Part shown: one piece after another, positions 7,536 through 15,619 of the stretch
Position numbering within the stretch: the stretch's first letter is position 1
Layout: each line of letters opens with the position of its first letter
Source of the DNA: Bacteroidales bacterium
Lineage (GTDB): Bacteria; Bacteroidota; Bacteroidia; Bacteroidales; CG2-30-32-10
Assembly: GCA_035353855.1 (NCBI GenBank)
Contig: DAOQAK010000065.1
Location: 1 to 20,884 of the forward strand
Direction of reading: 5' to 3'
Length of the DNA: 20,884 nt
Made by a program: the position numbers and the translations under genes
Notes under the pieces: generated by a model
What the model was told of the DNA's origin: nothing
Seen by the model: only the letters and a program-made list of their open reading frames with translations
The model's database searches: none

Positions 7536-9320
7536 ATGATTACTGAAAAAATATTATCAAGTACACAATTTGTTTTAAAAAAACTTTACGGACAAGATAT
7601 AGCTCCTGATAAAATTCAAATAGAGAAAACCAATCCCGATTTTGAAGGTGATTTTACTTTGGTAGTATTTCCATTTCTTAAGATTTCAAGAAAATCACCC
7701 GAAGCAACCGCAAATGAAATAGGCAATGAACTGCTTGCTGCCGTTGAAGAATTACAGGATTTTAAAATTGTAAAAGGTTTTCTGAACTTAAAACTCAAAC
7801 AAAATTTCTGGCAGGATTTTGCAAAAAATAATTTCTCTTCAACAGATTTTGGGAAAAATAATTCAGGAAATAATCAAACCATTGTTATTGAATACTCATC
7901 GCCAAACACCAATAAACCCTTGCATTTAGGGCATATCCGCAATAATTTATTGGGATGGTCGGTTGCAGAAATCATGAAAGCAAATGGTTATAATGTTATT
8001 AAAACAAATCTTGTAAACGACCGCGGAATCCATATTTGCAAATCGATGCTTGCATGGGAAAAATGGGGCAGCTCCGAAACCCCAGAATCGACGGGCATGA
8101 AAGGCGACCACTTGGTTGGGAAATATTATGTTCTGTTTGATAAAGAATACAAAAAAGAAATTGCAGAACTTATTAACTCAGGGAAAACTGAAGAAGAAGC
8201 CACGCGTGAAGCGCCCATTATTAAAGAAGCACAGGCAATGCTTTTGAAATGGGAAAATGGTGATGAAGAAATCCGCAACTTATGGAAAACCATGAATGGC
8301 TGGGTTTACGCGGGTTTCGACGTTACCTACAAACGCATGGGAATTGATTTCGATAAAATTCAATACGAATCAAATACCTATATTCTCGGGAAAGAAATTG
8401 TAAACGAAGGGTTACAAAAAAATATTTTTGAAAAAAAATTGGATGGCTCAGTTTGGATAAACCTTACGGCTGAAGGCTTTGATGAAAAAATTCTTTTACG
8501 TGCCGATGGAACTTCTGTTTATATTACGCAGGATATTGGCACCGCCCAGCTTCGCCACGATGAATTCAATGCCGATAAATTAATTTATGTTGTTGGCAAC
8601 GAACAAAATTACCATTTCAATATTTTAAAATTGATATTGAAAAAAGCCGGCCGTGATTGGGCTGAACGCATCACTCATTTATCATACGGTATGGTTGAAT
8701 TGCCTGAAGGTAAAATGAAATCGCGTGAAGGAACGGTTGTCGATGCCGATGATCTGCTTGATGAAATGTACAACACAGCAAAGCAAACCACAGAAGAATT
8801 AGGTAAGACAGAGAACTTCAGTAAAGAAAAATCAGATGCATTATTTAATATGCTAGGTCTTGGTGCGCTGAAATATTTTATTCTGAAAGTTGACCCTAAA
8901 AAAAATATGACCTTCAATCCAAAGGAATCTATTGATTTTAACGGCAACACCGGTCCATTCATTCAATACACACATGCACGTATTTGCAGCCTTCTGGATA
9001 AAGCGAAAGAAAATGGTTATGAAGTTTCAAAAGAAATAAAAAATATTTCACTGCTTGATAAAGAAATAAATCTGATTCGTATTTTACATGATTATCCTTC
9101 AACTGTTCAACAGGCAGGAACAAGCTACTCCCCTTCCCTGGTTGCCAATTATATTTACGAACTTGCAAAGGAATACAACGGCTTTTACCAGGAAATTCCG
9201 GTATTAAAAGAAACCGATGAAGAAAAAATTATTTTCCGTTTACAGCTTTCTACTTTTGTAAAAAATACCATTTCATCAGCAATGAAGCTGCTTGGCATTG
9301 ATGTTCCCGAGAAAATGTAA
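7536..9320 (+). CDS. argS: Arginyl-tRNA synthetase
   Basis: This 594-aa class I aminoacyl-tRNA synthetase charges tRNA-Arg. The N-terminal additive domain covers about residues 1-100. The class I HIGH motif is HLGH at 130-133 within SSPNTNKPLHLGHIRNN. A degenerate KMSKS equivalent appears as GKMKSREGTVV, the form common in many bacterial ArgRS. The C-terminal anticodon-binding region includes FIQYTHARICSLL and ends with KLLGIDVPEKM, close to the family ending. Length is normal and no frameshift is present. It is transcribed alone on the plus strand and converges with the M50B-like gene, with three bases between the two stop codons. Confidence 0.98.
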   Translation: MITEKILSSTQFVLKKLYGQDIAPDKIQIEKTNPDFEGDFTLVVFPFLKISRKSPEATANEIGNELLAAVEELQDFKIVKGFLNLKLKQNFWQDFAKNNFSSTDFGKNNSGNNQTIVIEYSSPNTNKPLHLGHIRNNLLGWSVAEIMKANGYNVIKTNLVNDRGIHICKSMLAWEKWGSSETPESTGMKGDHLVGKYYVLFDKEYKKEIAELINSGKTEEEATREAPIIKEAQAMLLKWENGDEEIRNLWKTMNGWVYAGFDVTYKRMGIDFDKIQYESNTYILGKEIVNEGLQKNIFEKKLDGSVWINLTAEGFDEKILLRADGTSVYITQDIGTAQLRHDEFNADKLIYVVGNEQNYHFNILKLILKKAGRDWAERITHLSYGMVELPEGKMKSREGTVVDADDLLDEMYNTAKQTTEELGKTENFSKEKSDALFNMLGLGALKYFILKVDPKKNMTFNPKESIDFNGNTGPFIQYTHARICSLLDKAKENGYEVSKEIKNISLLDKEINLIRILHDYPSTVQQAGTSYSPSLVANYIYELAKEYNGFYQEIPVLKETDEEKIIFRLQLSTFVKNTISSAMKLLGIDVPEKM

Positions 9321-9323
9321 ATT

Positions 9324-9995
9324 TTAAATTTCGAAAAAGAGTTTAATGCTTAAATAAATAAATAAGCACGATTGCAGGAAAAAAATAAATGCCCAAAACA
9401 TCGAAGGGATTTTAGTAATATTTTTAAGTTCCGAAGCATCACCTGCATTTTTTGAATTCTTACGACAAATTGAAATTAATTCGATTGAGGAATATAACGC
9501 TTCAAAAAGCATAATACCACAAAGCCATACAGCGAAAACATATTGCACCATTTCGGTTCCATAAAATTTTACAACAAAAATGATTGCAGTAAAAGTAAGT
9601 AACCAAAAAATTCCAAAACTGTTGCGAACATAAAACATCAGGTTTAACAAAGCAAAACATGAGAGAACATATAAAACCAAATCACTTCTATTAATGCTAA
9701 TTAAAAAAAATAATCCATAAGCAACTGCTGAACCAAACGGATAACCGGCAAAAGCAACAAGAAATCTTCCTTTCTTAGTATCCGCCCGTTTAGTTGTTGC
9801 TGTGCCCGAACGATCACTGAACAATTCCACAGAATACACTTCGCCACTTGCAATTAATGCAGCAATAGCATGTCCACTTTCATGAATTAATGTGTTGACT
9901 ATTCGCAAATATTTTCCCGCATAGGGAATTCGGTTCAACGCAAAAACCACTAATGGCAATGCATACAGCGTATATATTTTAAAATCTTCGTTCAA
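9324..9995 (-). CDS. M50B-like integral membrane metalloprotease
   Basis: This 223-aa membrane protein has a zinc-protease signature HESGH (residues 38-42) inside NTLIHESGHAIAALIASG, at the start of a hydrophobic stretch. That layout matches the M50B-like family (distant site-2 protease relatives). About five or six membrane segments can be read (around 9-20, 79-97, 105-140, 147-170, 200-220). The third metal ligand of site-2 proteases, usually an Asp in a later helix, is not obvious to me, so activity is unproven. The protein is small and lacks a PDZ domain, which argues against an RseP-type sigma-stress role. It lies upstream of nothing on its own strand within 300 bases and converges with argS. 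Confidence 0.72.
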   Translation of the reverse strand: MNEDFKIYTLYALPLVVFALNRIPYAGKYLRIVNTLIHESGHAIAALIASGEVYSVELFSDRSGTATTKRADTKKGRFLVAFAGYPFGSAVAYGLFFLISINRSDLVLYVLSCFALLNLMFYVRNSFGIFWLLTFTAIIFVVKFYGTEMVQYVFAVWLCGIMLFEALYSSIELISICRKNSKNAGDASELKNITKIPSMFWAFIFFLQSCLFIYLSIKLFFEI

Positions 9996-10061
9996 AATAA
10001 AAATGATGAAATGATAATTTCAAAATTATTCAGAAATAAAATGAGAAGAGAAAAAGAAAAT

Positions 10062-10451
10062 TTATTTTTTGGACAAAGTTTTCAACATCCTGTAATCCCT
10101 TATATTCAGTGCAACTGAAATAATTAGTGCAACAATAAAACATATTGCTGTAGCATATTCAATTATAGTTGCATCAGGGTTAAAAGAAGTAAGACGCCAG
10201 ATCAAATATTTGATATAAGAATAAGGTAAATCGTATTTCCCAAGTTTATGAAGCACCTGCCAATGCCAGTCGGTAAGCGGACAATAACCTATTCCATAAA
10301 ATATTCCAAGTACAAACCACGAAAGCCCGGTAAGCATAAGCAGGATCAAATTTGCTTTACGGGTTTTTTTCCAAACCCAGCCAAATAAATTAAACAGTGT
10401 AACAATTGCATGAAATATCAGGAAAAACCAATCAAGGAAATGATATATCAT
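10062..10451 (-). CDS. DUF2784-family membrane protein
   Basis: This is a 129-aa protein with about four membrane helices (near 5-25, 34-53, 70-90 and 98-118). The motif GYCPLTDWHW at 55-64 is the hallmark I associate with DUF2784, and the length agrees. The family has no known function. It lies 33 bases downstream of the methionine sulfoxide reductase gene on the same strand, so the two may share a transcript. That pairing hints at an envelope role but does not establish one. Confidence 0.8.
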   Translation of the reverse strand: MIYHFLDWFFLIFHAIVTLFNLFGWVWKKTRKANLILLMLTGLSWFVLGIFYGIGYCPLTDWHWQVLHKLGKYDLPYSYIKYLIWRLTSFNPDATIIEYATAICFIVALIISVALNIRDYRMLKTLSKK

Positions 10452-10484
10452 TTTATTTTTTGTTTTTACAAAGATAATTTTTCT

Positions 10485-11417
10485 TTAAAATATTTTTGAG
10501 TAAACATGACAATAAGGTGTAGACCCCTTTTTATCATAATACTCCTGATGATAATCTTCTGCTTTCCAGAAAATCTTTGCTGGTCGTAGCATTGTAGCTG
10601 GTTTGTAGCCTTTTTCTTTTAACATTCCAATCAGTTTTTCTGCAATTTCTTTTTGTTCTTTGGTATGGTAAAATATTGCTGACAGATATTGTTCCCCTAT
10701 ATCCGGTCCTTGTCCATTGGTTTGTGTGAAATCATGTGTTTCAAAAAAATATTTGCATACTTTCTCATAACTTACTTTTGTTGTATCAAAAATTACTTCA
10801 ATAGCTTCAAGATGACCTGTAGTACCAGAACACACTTCTTTATATGTAGGGTTATTTTTATTCCCTCCGGTATATCCAACAGTTGTTGAAATCACTCCAT
10901 CCAGTTTATCAAAATAATATTGAGTTCCCCAAAAACAGCCAGATGAAAATATGGCAGTGTCATGAACTGAATTATTTCTATCCGGAAGAAAAATCATTGA
11001 AATAGAATTTACACAATGTCTTGTATTTTTACTGTTAAAACCTTCACCATAAAAAACATGACCAAGATGAGCTCCACAATTGGCGCAGGTTATCTCAGTT
11101 CGTTCACCATCGGCATCTAATGTTTTATTTACTGCTCCTTTAATTTCCTCATCAAAACTAGGCCATCCGCAACCTGTATCAAACTTATTTTCCGATCGGA
11201 ATAAACAGGTATAACATTGCTTACACAAATAAGTCCCTTTACCATTGAATTTATAATATTCCCCGGTAAATGGCTTTTCTGTTCCTTTATTAATAATGAC
11301 CCTTGTTTCTTCGGGTGTCAGTTTGTTATATTTTTTATTATTCTGCGACATATGATTTTGATAACATCCTGTATTAAAAAGGAACAAGCTCAAAATAAAT
11401 GAAATTGTCCTTAACAT
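10485..11417 (-). CDS. msrBA: MsrB-MsrA fusion peptide-methionine sulfoxide reductase, probably envelope-anchored
   Basis: This bifunctional enzyme repairs both R- and S-methionine sulfoxide. I chose the ATG at 11417 (310 aa) because it opens a signal-type helix MLRTISFILSLFLF ending in NTGC, a weak lipobox that suggests membrane anchoring. The earlier ATG at 11450 would place hydrophilic residues before that helix. MsrB comes first: zinc pairs CKQC (Cys65/68) and CANC (Cys111/114), then catalytic Cys135 in RHCVNSISM. MsrA follows with catalytic Cys161 in SSGCFWGTQYYF, plus GYTGGNKNNPTY and GHLEAIEVIFD. The MsrB-first order differs from the Neisseria PilB type. It probably protects exported proteins against oxidative damage. 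No adjoining thioredoxin-like donor gene is present. Confidence 0.93.
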   Translation of the reverse strand: MLRTISFILSLFLFNTGCYQNHMSQNNKKYNKLTPEETRVIINKGTEKPFTGEYYKFNGKGTYLCKQCYTCLFRSENKFDTGCGWPSFDEEIKGAVNKTLDADGERTEITCANCGAHLGHVFYGEGFNSKNTRHCVNSISMIFLPDRNNSVHDTAIFSSGCFWGTQYYFDKLDGVISTTVGYTGGNKNNPTYKEVCSGTTGHLEAIEVIFDTTKVSYEKVCKYFFETHDFTQTNGQGPDIGEQYLSAIFYHTKEQKEIAEKLIGMLKEKGYKPATMLRPAKIFWKAEDYHQEYYDKKGSTPYCHVYSKIF

Positions 11418-11541
11418 GTGATAATTTTTTTCACCGCAAATGAACAACAATCATACCTTATAACGTATGATGTCATGTAAAAATTGTTAAGATGTTTTTA
11501 CAAAAAAATCGCTTTTTTAGGAAAAAAGTTACAAAGAAATA

Positions 11542-12660
11542 TTATTTAGGATTAACAATAGCAGGATAAAGTTGCTTGTTGAGAAATTCAAAATTATATT
11601 CAGAAATCAATTCTTCAATTACTTCAGATACGTGGCGAATCTTGGTTGCAAGGTATGCTTTGGCGCCGGCAAAAGCAAACCCTTCTGCCATATTGCCTTT
11701 AGCTGAGTTAAACAAGACCTGTGCAATACAAAAAGGTGCATCTTTTATATTGCATGTATTAATACATCTCCAAGGACATTTGAATGGCTTTGTTTCACCA
11801 TTCATTATTTGTTGAACAAAATCATTTTTTACAACACGTCCGGGTAAACCTACAGGACTGTCAATGATAACAATATCTTGTTCTTTACTTGTTAAGTAAC
11901 TTTCTTTAAAAGCAGGCGATGCATCGCATTCAAAAGTAGTAACAAACTTAGTTCCTATTTTTACACCTTTGGCACCCGACTGCATAATATCATAAATATC
12001 TTTGCCTGAATTAATTCCACCTCCGGCAATTACAGGAATTTCTTTCCCGAACTTATCTTCGAAATAACGAATTTCCTTAACGGTTTCTTCTACCAATACA
12101 CTTAATGGTTTCGTAATATTTGATAATTCTTTTTTGCAAAATCCAAGATGTCCGCCTGCAAGAGGACCTTCCAATGCAACTGCATCAGGAACAATATTGT
12201 ATTTATTAGCCCAGTATTGAAAAATAAGCCTTGCTGCTTTTGCTGATGAAACTTTGGGAATCAGCTTAGTATGATGACCTTTTAGCCCTGCATTCTCAAT
12301 AACCTGTGGAATTTTCAATGGCAGACCTGCACCAATAAAAATCACATCAATATTTTCTTCTATAGCGGTGGTAATCAAATCTTCATGATCGCTTAACGCC
12401 ATCATAACATTCAACCCTATAATACCAGTAGAAAGCTCTCGTGCTTTTTTTATTTCTTTTCTTAACGCTCTTTTATTCGCTTCGTAGAAATTTTTTATAT
12501 AATCTGGTTCATCCATCCCGATACCGGCTGCAGATATAACTCCTATACCACCTTCATTTGCAACAGCTGATGCCAAACCTGATAATGAAACGGCTACACC
12601 CATCCCACCCTGAACAATCGGTAATTTTACTTCAATGTATCCAATCTTGAACGAATTCAT
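11542..12660 (-). CDS. Nitronate monooxygenase-like FMN oxidoreductase with Cys cluster
   Basis: This 372-aa TIM-barrel flavoprotein belongs to the nitronate monooxygenase/2-nitropropane dioxygenase family, which also includes FabK enoyl-ACP reductase. FMN-site motifs are visible: PIVQGGMGVAVS at the N terminus, AGGHLGF with His171 at the position of the catalytic histidine, PVIAGGGI around 209-216, and GTKFVTTFE at 236-244. A late segment holds four cysteines spaced C-x3-C-x3-C-x7-C (Cys295, 299, 303, 311), absent from the classical fungal enzyme, which could bind a metal or iron-sulfur cluster. The true substrate is uncertain: nitronate detoxification or a fatty-acid reductase role are both possible. 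It follows the LytTR gene on the same strand but has its own promoter-like element. Confidence 0.83.
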   Translation of the reverse strand: MNSFKIGYIEVKLPIVQGGMGVAVSLSGLASAVANEGGIGVISAAGIGMDEPDYIKNFYEANKRALRKEIKKARELSTGIIGLNVMMALSDHEDLITTAIEENIDVIFIGAGLPLKIPQVIENAGLKGHHTKLIPKVSSAKAARLIFQYWANKYNIVPDAVALEGPLAGGHLGFCKKELSNITKPLSVLVEETVKEIRYFEDKFGKEIPVIAGGGINSGKDIYDIMQSGAKGVKIGTKFVTTFECDASPAFKESYLTSKEQDIVIIDSPVGLPGRVVKNDFVQQIMNGETKPFKCPWRCINTCNIKDAPFCIAQVLFNSAKGNMAEGFAFAGAKAYLATKIRHVSEVIEELISEYNFEFLNKQLYPAIVNPK

Positions 12661-12686
12661 AATAATACTTTCTTCTAAATTTCCAA

Positions 12687-12694
12687 CAAAAATA
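12687..12694 (-). promoter_or_regulatory. Putative -7 element (TATTTTTG) of the nitronate monooxygenase-like gene
   Basis: A perfect TAnnTTTG match 27 bases before the ATG. No convincing -33 element accompanies it. Confidence 0.4.
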
Positions 12695-12814
12695 GATTGT
12701 TCTTTTCAATAAAACTAAAAACAGGGACAAAAACTAAAGTATAGGTTTAAAAGGTCTCATTAGGGACGATTGCACAGATTTTAGGTGCAAAAAATATGTC
12801 AAAAAAGAGAAAAT

Positions 12815-13651
12815 TTAAAGCAATTCATTTAGCTTATTTGCAAAATTTTTGGAAACAGGAATAGAGAAATCGACATTTTCAAAAAATAATTTATACCCCT
12901 GAAGATTCCCTTCAACTTTTTCAATAAGTTTTATATTTGCTAAATATGAACGATGGCATTTAAAAATGAATTTATCTTCTTTTAATATTTCTTCCGCTTT
13001 TGTTAAACTACATCTTACCAACTGGCTTTTAACAGTTCCGTTCTCTTTCCAGAACACTTCAATATAATTATTTGCTGAACGAATAAACAATATTAAACTT
13101 ACTTTTATTGAAAGACTATCCTTTTGATAATCTGAATCAAAATGTACGATTTTCTCTTCAATATGTTTACTTTCCTGTAATTTTTTGTTTAATTCTGTAG
13201 CAAAATTTAAATGCAGTCGCAATATTCTGCTATGGTTGATAATAATTAATGCAGATATTGGAAAAACAGCTACCAGAAGTAATGCAATAACTAAATTATA
13301 TCCAAATACAAGAATACCTATTTTCTTGCAAAACAAATAATATCCTGATGAAATGGTAAACAATATCCAAACATTCCATAATATTTCTCTTTTTATATCC
13401 CATTTGGTATTTGAAAACATCCGAGGGAAAATGCTTGGAAAAAATAATAAGTTTATTGTTAATGCTAAAAATGTAATCAAACATAATCCAAGCATCAGGT
13501 AATATTTATCCCTGGTTTCTAATGAGCTGATGTTAAAAGGCTGAAAAAGAAATAAAAAAAGAAAAACACCAATACTAATAAAAAATATAATGATTGAATT
13601 ATACTTTAGATCATCATTGTACGGATAGGACTTATTTAGAAATTTGAACAT
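12815..13651 (-). CDS. Membrane-bound LytTR-domain transcriptional regulator
   Basis: This 278-aa regulator has four predicted membrane helices in its first half (about 18-37, 50-71, 90-107, 112-137), a short charged coiled linker (about 150-170), and a C-terminal LytTR DNA-binding domain (about 175-275). LytTR landmarks include SANNYIEVFW and FKCHRSYLANIKLIEKVEG, followed by IPVSKNFANKL. I chose the ATG at 13651; an earlier ATG at 13702 adds 17 residues with no support. There is no receiver domain, so it is not a classical two-component partner; sensing probably occurs through the membrane part. It lies 58 bases after the outer-membrane factor of the efflux system on the same strand, so it could regulate that system, but this is inference from position. 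Confidence 0.87.
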   Translation of the reverse strand: MFKFLNKSYPYNDDLKYNSIIIFFISIGVFLFLFLFQPFNISSLETRDKYYLMLGLCLITFLALTINLLFFPSIFPRMFSNTKWDIKREILWNVWILFTISSGYYLFCKKIGILVFGYNLVIALLLVAVFPISALIIINHSRILRLHLNFATELNKKLQESKHIEEKIVHFDSDYQKDSLSIKVSLILFIRSANNYIEVFWKENGTVKSQLVRCSLTKAEEILKEDKFIFKCHRSYLANIKLIEKVEGNLQGYKLFFENVDFSIPVSKNFANKLNELL

Positions 13652-13655
13652 ATTG

Positions 13656-13663
13656 CAAAAATA
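13656..13663 (-). promoter_or_regulatory. Putative -7 element (TATTTTTG) directly before the LytTR gene
   Basis: A perfect TAnnTTTG match ending only four bases from the ATG. If used, the transcript would begin at or very near the start codon and be leaderless. A chance match in AT-rich DNA is quite possible. Confidence 0.3.
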
Positions 13664-13709
13664 CGCAATAATATGTATTTTTTTTGAAAAAAATCTAGCC
13701 AATTGAATG

Positions 13710-15005
13710 TTAATAGCTTAACTGATAATATAATTGTTTCAATTCTATCTCTGCTGTTTTTGCTGCATATTGTAAATTCACCAGAAGATATCCTGCACTT
13801 TCAAAACTGGTCTGGGCTGCTTTCACGTCAAGAATAGTAGCCTGGTTCAGTTTAAAGTTCTGCATTACTACTTCAACCAATTTTTGAGCGAGAGTGTAAT
13901 TGGTCTGTTGAACTTTTAATTGCGAAAGAGTTGTAGAATACGAGTTATATGTTTTAATAGCGTCAGTAGACAAAGTATTTAAAAGACTCTCTTTTTCTAA
14001 TTTTGAATTTTCCATATTTAATAAAGCAGCTTTTCTTTGTTTATTATAAACGCTCCCATTGAATATAGGTATTTGCAAAGTAATACCTGCCGATGGACCA
14101 TAATTCTGATTCATTAGCAATGACCCTGAGCTGTTATCTGTATGAGCAAAATCATAAGCCGTGTTTATTTTAATGGAAGGATAACGCTGAGCTGATAATT
14201 CACGTACCATTTGTTCATTAATTTTTATTTGTTGTTCTGCATAAAGAAATTCGGGATTACGGTTAAGAAAATTTATTATGGAATCCTGTTGAAGTGTTTC
14301 GTCAACAACAATACTGTCATTTATTGAATATTCCAATTTTTTTTTTGCATTCATCAGTAATAATAAATCTGCTTTAGCTTCATCAATGACCAATTGCTGG
14401 GCTTTTAAATTCTGTTCTGCAATATTTACATCCATCTGTGCCTGCAAAATATCTACAGCATTTGCCATTCCTACTTTATTTTTCTCATCAATAATTTGTA
14501 ATTTTTTATTTGAAACATCAAGTGAATTCTGGATTATCTTAAAATAACTTTGTTGCCTTAAAATGTCGTAATACTTTATCATTATTGCAGCAATCGCATT
14601 TTGAATTTCAAGGTTAAGCGATAATTCACTTTGTTTTTGCAAAGAATTTAAACGTTCTTTTGTGGCAATAACCTTAAATCCATTGAACAATACCATACTG
14701 GCATTAATACCTGCTTTTATACTATTTTCATTTATATTGCTCAAATTGATTTCGGTGCCTCCGCTATATTCCTGGTTAATATCATTGACTGCAACATTAT
14801 CTGCGGCATTAACGCTTATTGTCGGCAATCCACCGGCCATACCATAAGCATTATTAATTTTTGCAATTTCAACATTGTTCTTTGCTATCCGTATATCGAA
14901 ATTATTCTTGAGTGCAGTATCAATTGCCCCCTTTAATGTCAGCTGCTGCTGAGCATTCAGTAATACAGGGACTAAAAAAATAACAAATAATAAAATCCTT
15001 TTCAT
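13710..15005 (-). CDS. TolC-family outer membrane efflux protein
   Basis: This 431-aa outer-membrane factor forms the exit duct of the tripartite efflux system encoded just upstream. The signal peptide is MKRILLFVIFLVPVLLNAQ. The N-terminal TLKGAIDTALKNNFDIRIAKNNVE and later AQMDVNIAEQNLKAQQLVIDEAKADLL segments are typical of TolC helical hairpins, repeated in the second half (NFKLNQATILDVKAAQTSFESAGYLLVNLQ split over two helices). Length is normal. It completes a fusion protein-RND pump-TolC order on the minus strand. The GxxExxY gene and its repeats separate it from the pump gene by about 610 bases, so its expression now depends on readthrough across that cassette or on an unrecognised promoter. 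Confidence 0.93.
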   Translation of the reverse strand: MKRILLFVIFLVPVLLNAQQQLTLKGAIDTALKNNFDIRIAKNNVEIAKINNAYGMAGGLPTISVNAADNVAVNDINQEYSGGTEINLSNINENSIKAGINASMVLFNGFKVIATKERLNSLQKQSELSLNLEIQNAIAAIMIKYYDILRQQSYFKIIQNSLDVSNKKLQIIDEKNKVGMANAVDILQAQMDVNIAEQNLKAQQLVIDEAKADLLLLMNAKKKLEYSINDSIVVDETLQQDSIINFLNRNPEFLYAEQQIKINEQMVRELSAQRYPSIKINTAYDFAHTDNSSGSLLMNQNYGPSAGITLQIPIFNGSVYNKQRKAALLNMENSKLEKESLLNTLSTDAIKTYNSYSTTLSQLKVQQTNYTLAQKLVEVVMQNFKLNQATILDVKAAQTSFESAGYLLVNLQYAAKTAEIELKQLYYQLSY

Positions 15006-15018
15006 TTTATATCTTATG

Positions 15019-15134
15019 TTTTGCTTGCTTTGCTTGTATTTTTCTTTGCAGGCTTTGCGAAAACTTTTTCAAATCTGTTTCACGCAAAGAACACAGAGTT
15101 TGATGCAAAGACCGCTATGTTTATAAGTTATTTA
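15019..15134. repeat. Direct repeat copy 1 flanking the GxxExxY gene
   Basis: This is one of two imperfect repeats of about 116 bp spaced exactly 485 bp apart. The core 15062-15116 (55 bases) is identical to 15547-15601; the outer parts align without gaps but carry scattered changes. This copy includes the last codons and stop of the GxxExxY gene. The element is rich in CTTTGCG/CGCAAAG words. Confidence 0.9.
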
Positions 15135-15498
15135 CTATACGATGAATATTGTCTTTTAAAAATTTTGAATTAAAATTTATAAGTAATCCCAACCTTAAAT
15201 CAGATAATTTTAAATAAGTAAGTAATTGAGCATAGTGAACCGGAGCAAGGACTTCAACTGATTTAACTTCAATAATAACTTTTTTCTCAACTAGCAAATC
15301 CAATCTATATCCCACATCCTGCTTCACATCTTTATATACAAAAGGCATCGGATACTGCTGCTCAACATCAAGCCCGATTTCTCTTAAATCAAATGCTAAA
15401 GCATTTTCATAGGCAGATTCAAGCAAACCAGCACCAATTGCTTTATGCAATTCTATTGCTGCCCCAATTATTTTATATGATATTTCGTTCTCCGTCAT
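15121..15498 (-). CDS. GxxExxY protein (PD-(D/E)XK nuclease-like)
   Basis: This small 125-aa protein carries the name-giving GxxExxY motif at residues 24-30 (GLLESAY). It also shows a PD-(D/E)XK-type core: Asp67 in GYRLDLLV, then Glu77-Val-Lys79 in IIEVKS, followed by QLLTYLKLS at 91-99. These features place it in the PDDEXK_3 family, whose cellular role is unknown. It lies between the RND pump and the outer-membrane factor genes, flanked by the long direct repeats, with copy 2 forming its upstream region. Such genes are found scattered in many genomes in unrelated contexts, which suits a mobile or selfish cassette better than a part in efflux. It looks intact; the ending RIVNNL is the usual family tail. 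Confidence 0.9.
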   Translation of the reverse strand: MTENEISYKIIGAAIELHKAIGAGLLESAYENALAFDLREIGLDVEQQYPMPFVYKDVKQDVGYRLDLLVEKKVIIEVKSVEVLAPVHYAQLLTYLKLSDLRLGLLINFNSKFLKDNIHRIVNNL

Positions 15499-15503
15499 AT
15501 TTT

Positions 15504-15619
15504 TTTTGCGTGCTTTGTGTGTCTTTTTCTTTGTGTGCTTTGCGAGAACTTTTTCAAATCTGTTTCACGCAAAGAACACAGAGTTTGATGCAAAGACCGC
15601 TGAGATTATAAATTATTTA
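15504..15619. repeat. Direct repeat copy 2 flanking the GxxExxY gene
   Basis: This partner of the repeat at 15019-15134 overlaps the stop codon of the RND pump gene and fills the space up to the GxxExxY start. At its far end, read on the minus strand, it contains AAT AAT TTA TAA, matching the terminal NNL-stop codons of the GxxExxY gene. This suggests that a GxxExxY tail once stood here. It also contains a hairpin-capable inverted repeat (12 of 13 positions pair): 15532-15544 with 15568-15580. Confidence 0.88.

Noticed and set aside
11495..11530. A6-gcga-T7 type symmetry after the nitronate monooxygenase-like gene, a possible terminator.
   Set aside because: The stem is only A-T pairs and too weak to call in DNA of this composition.
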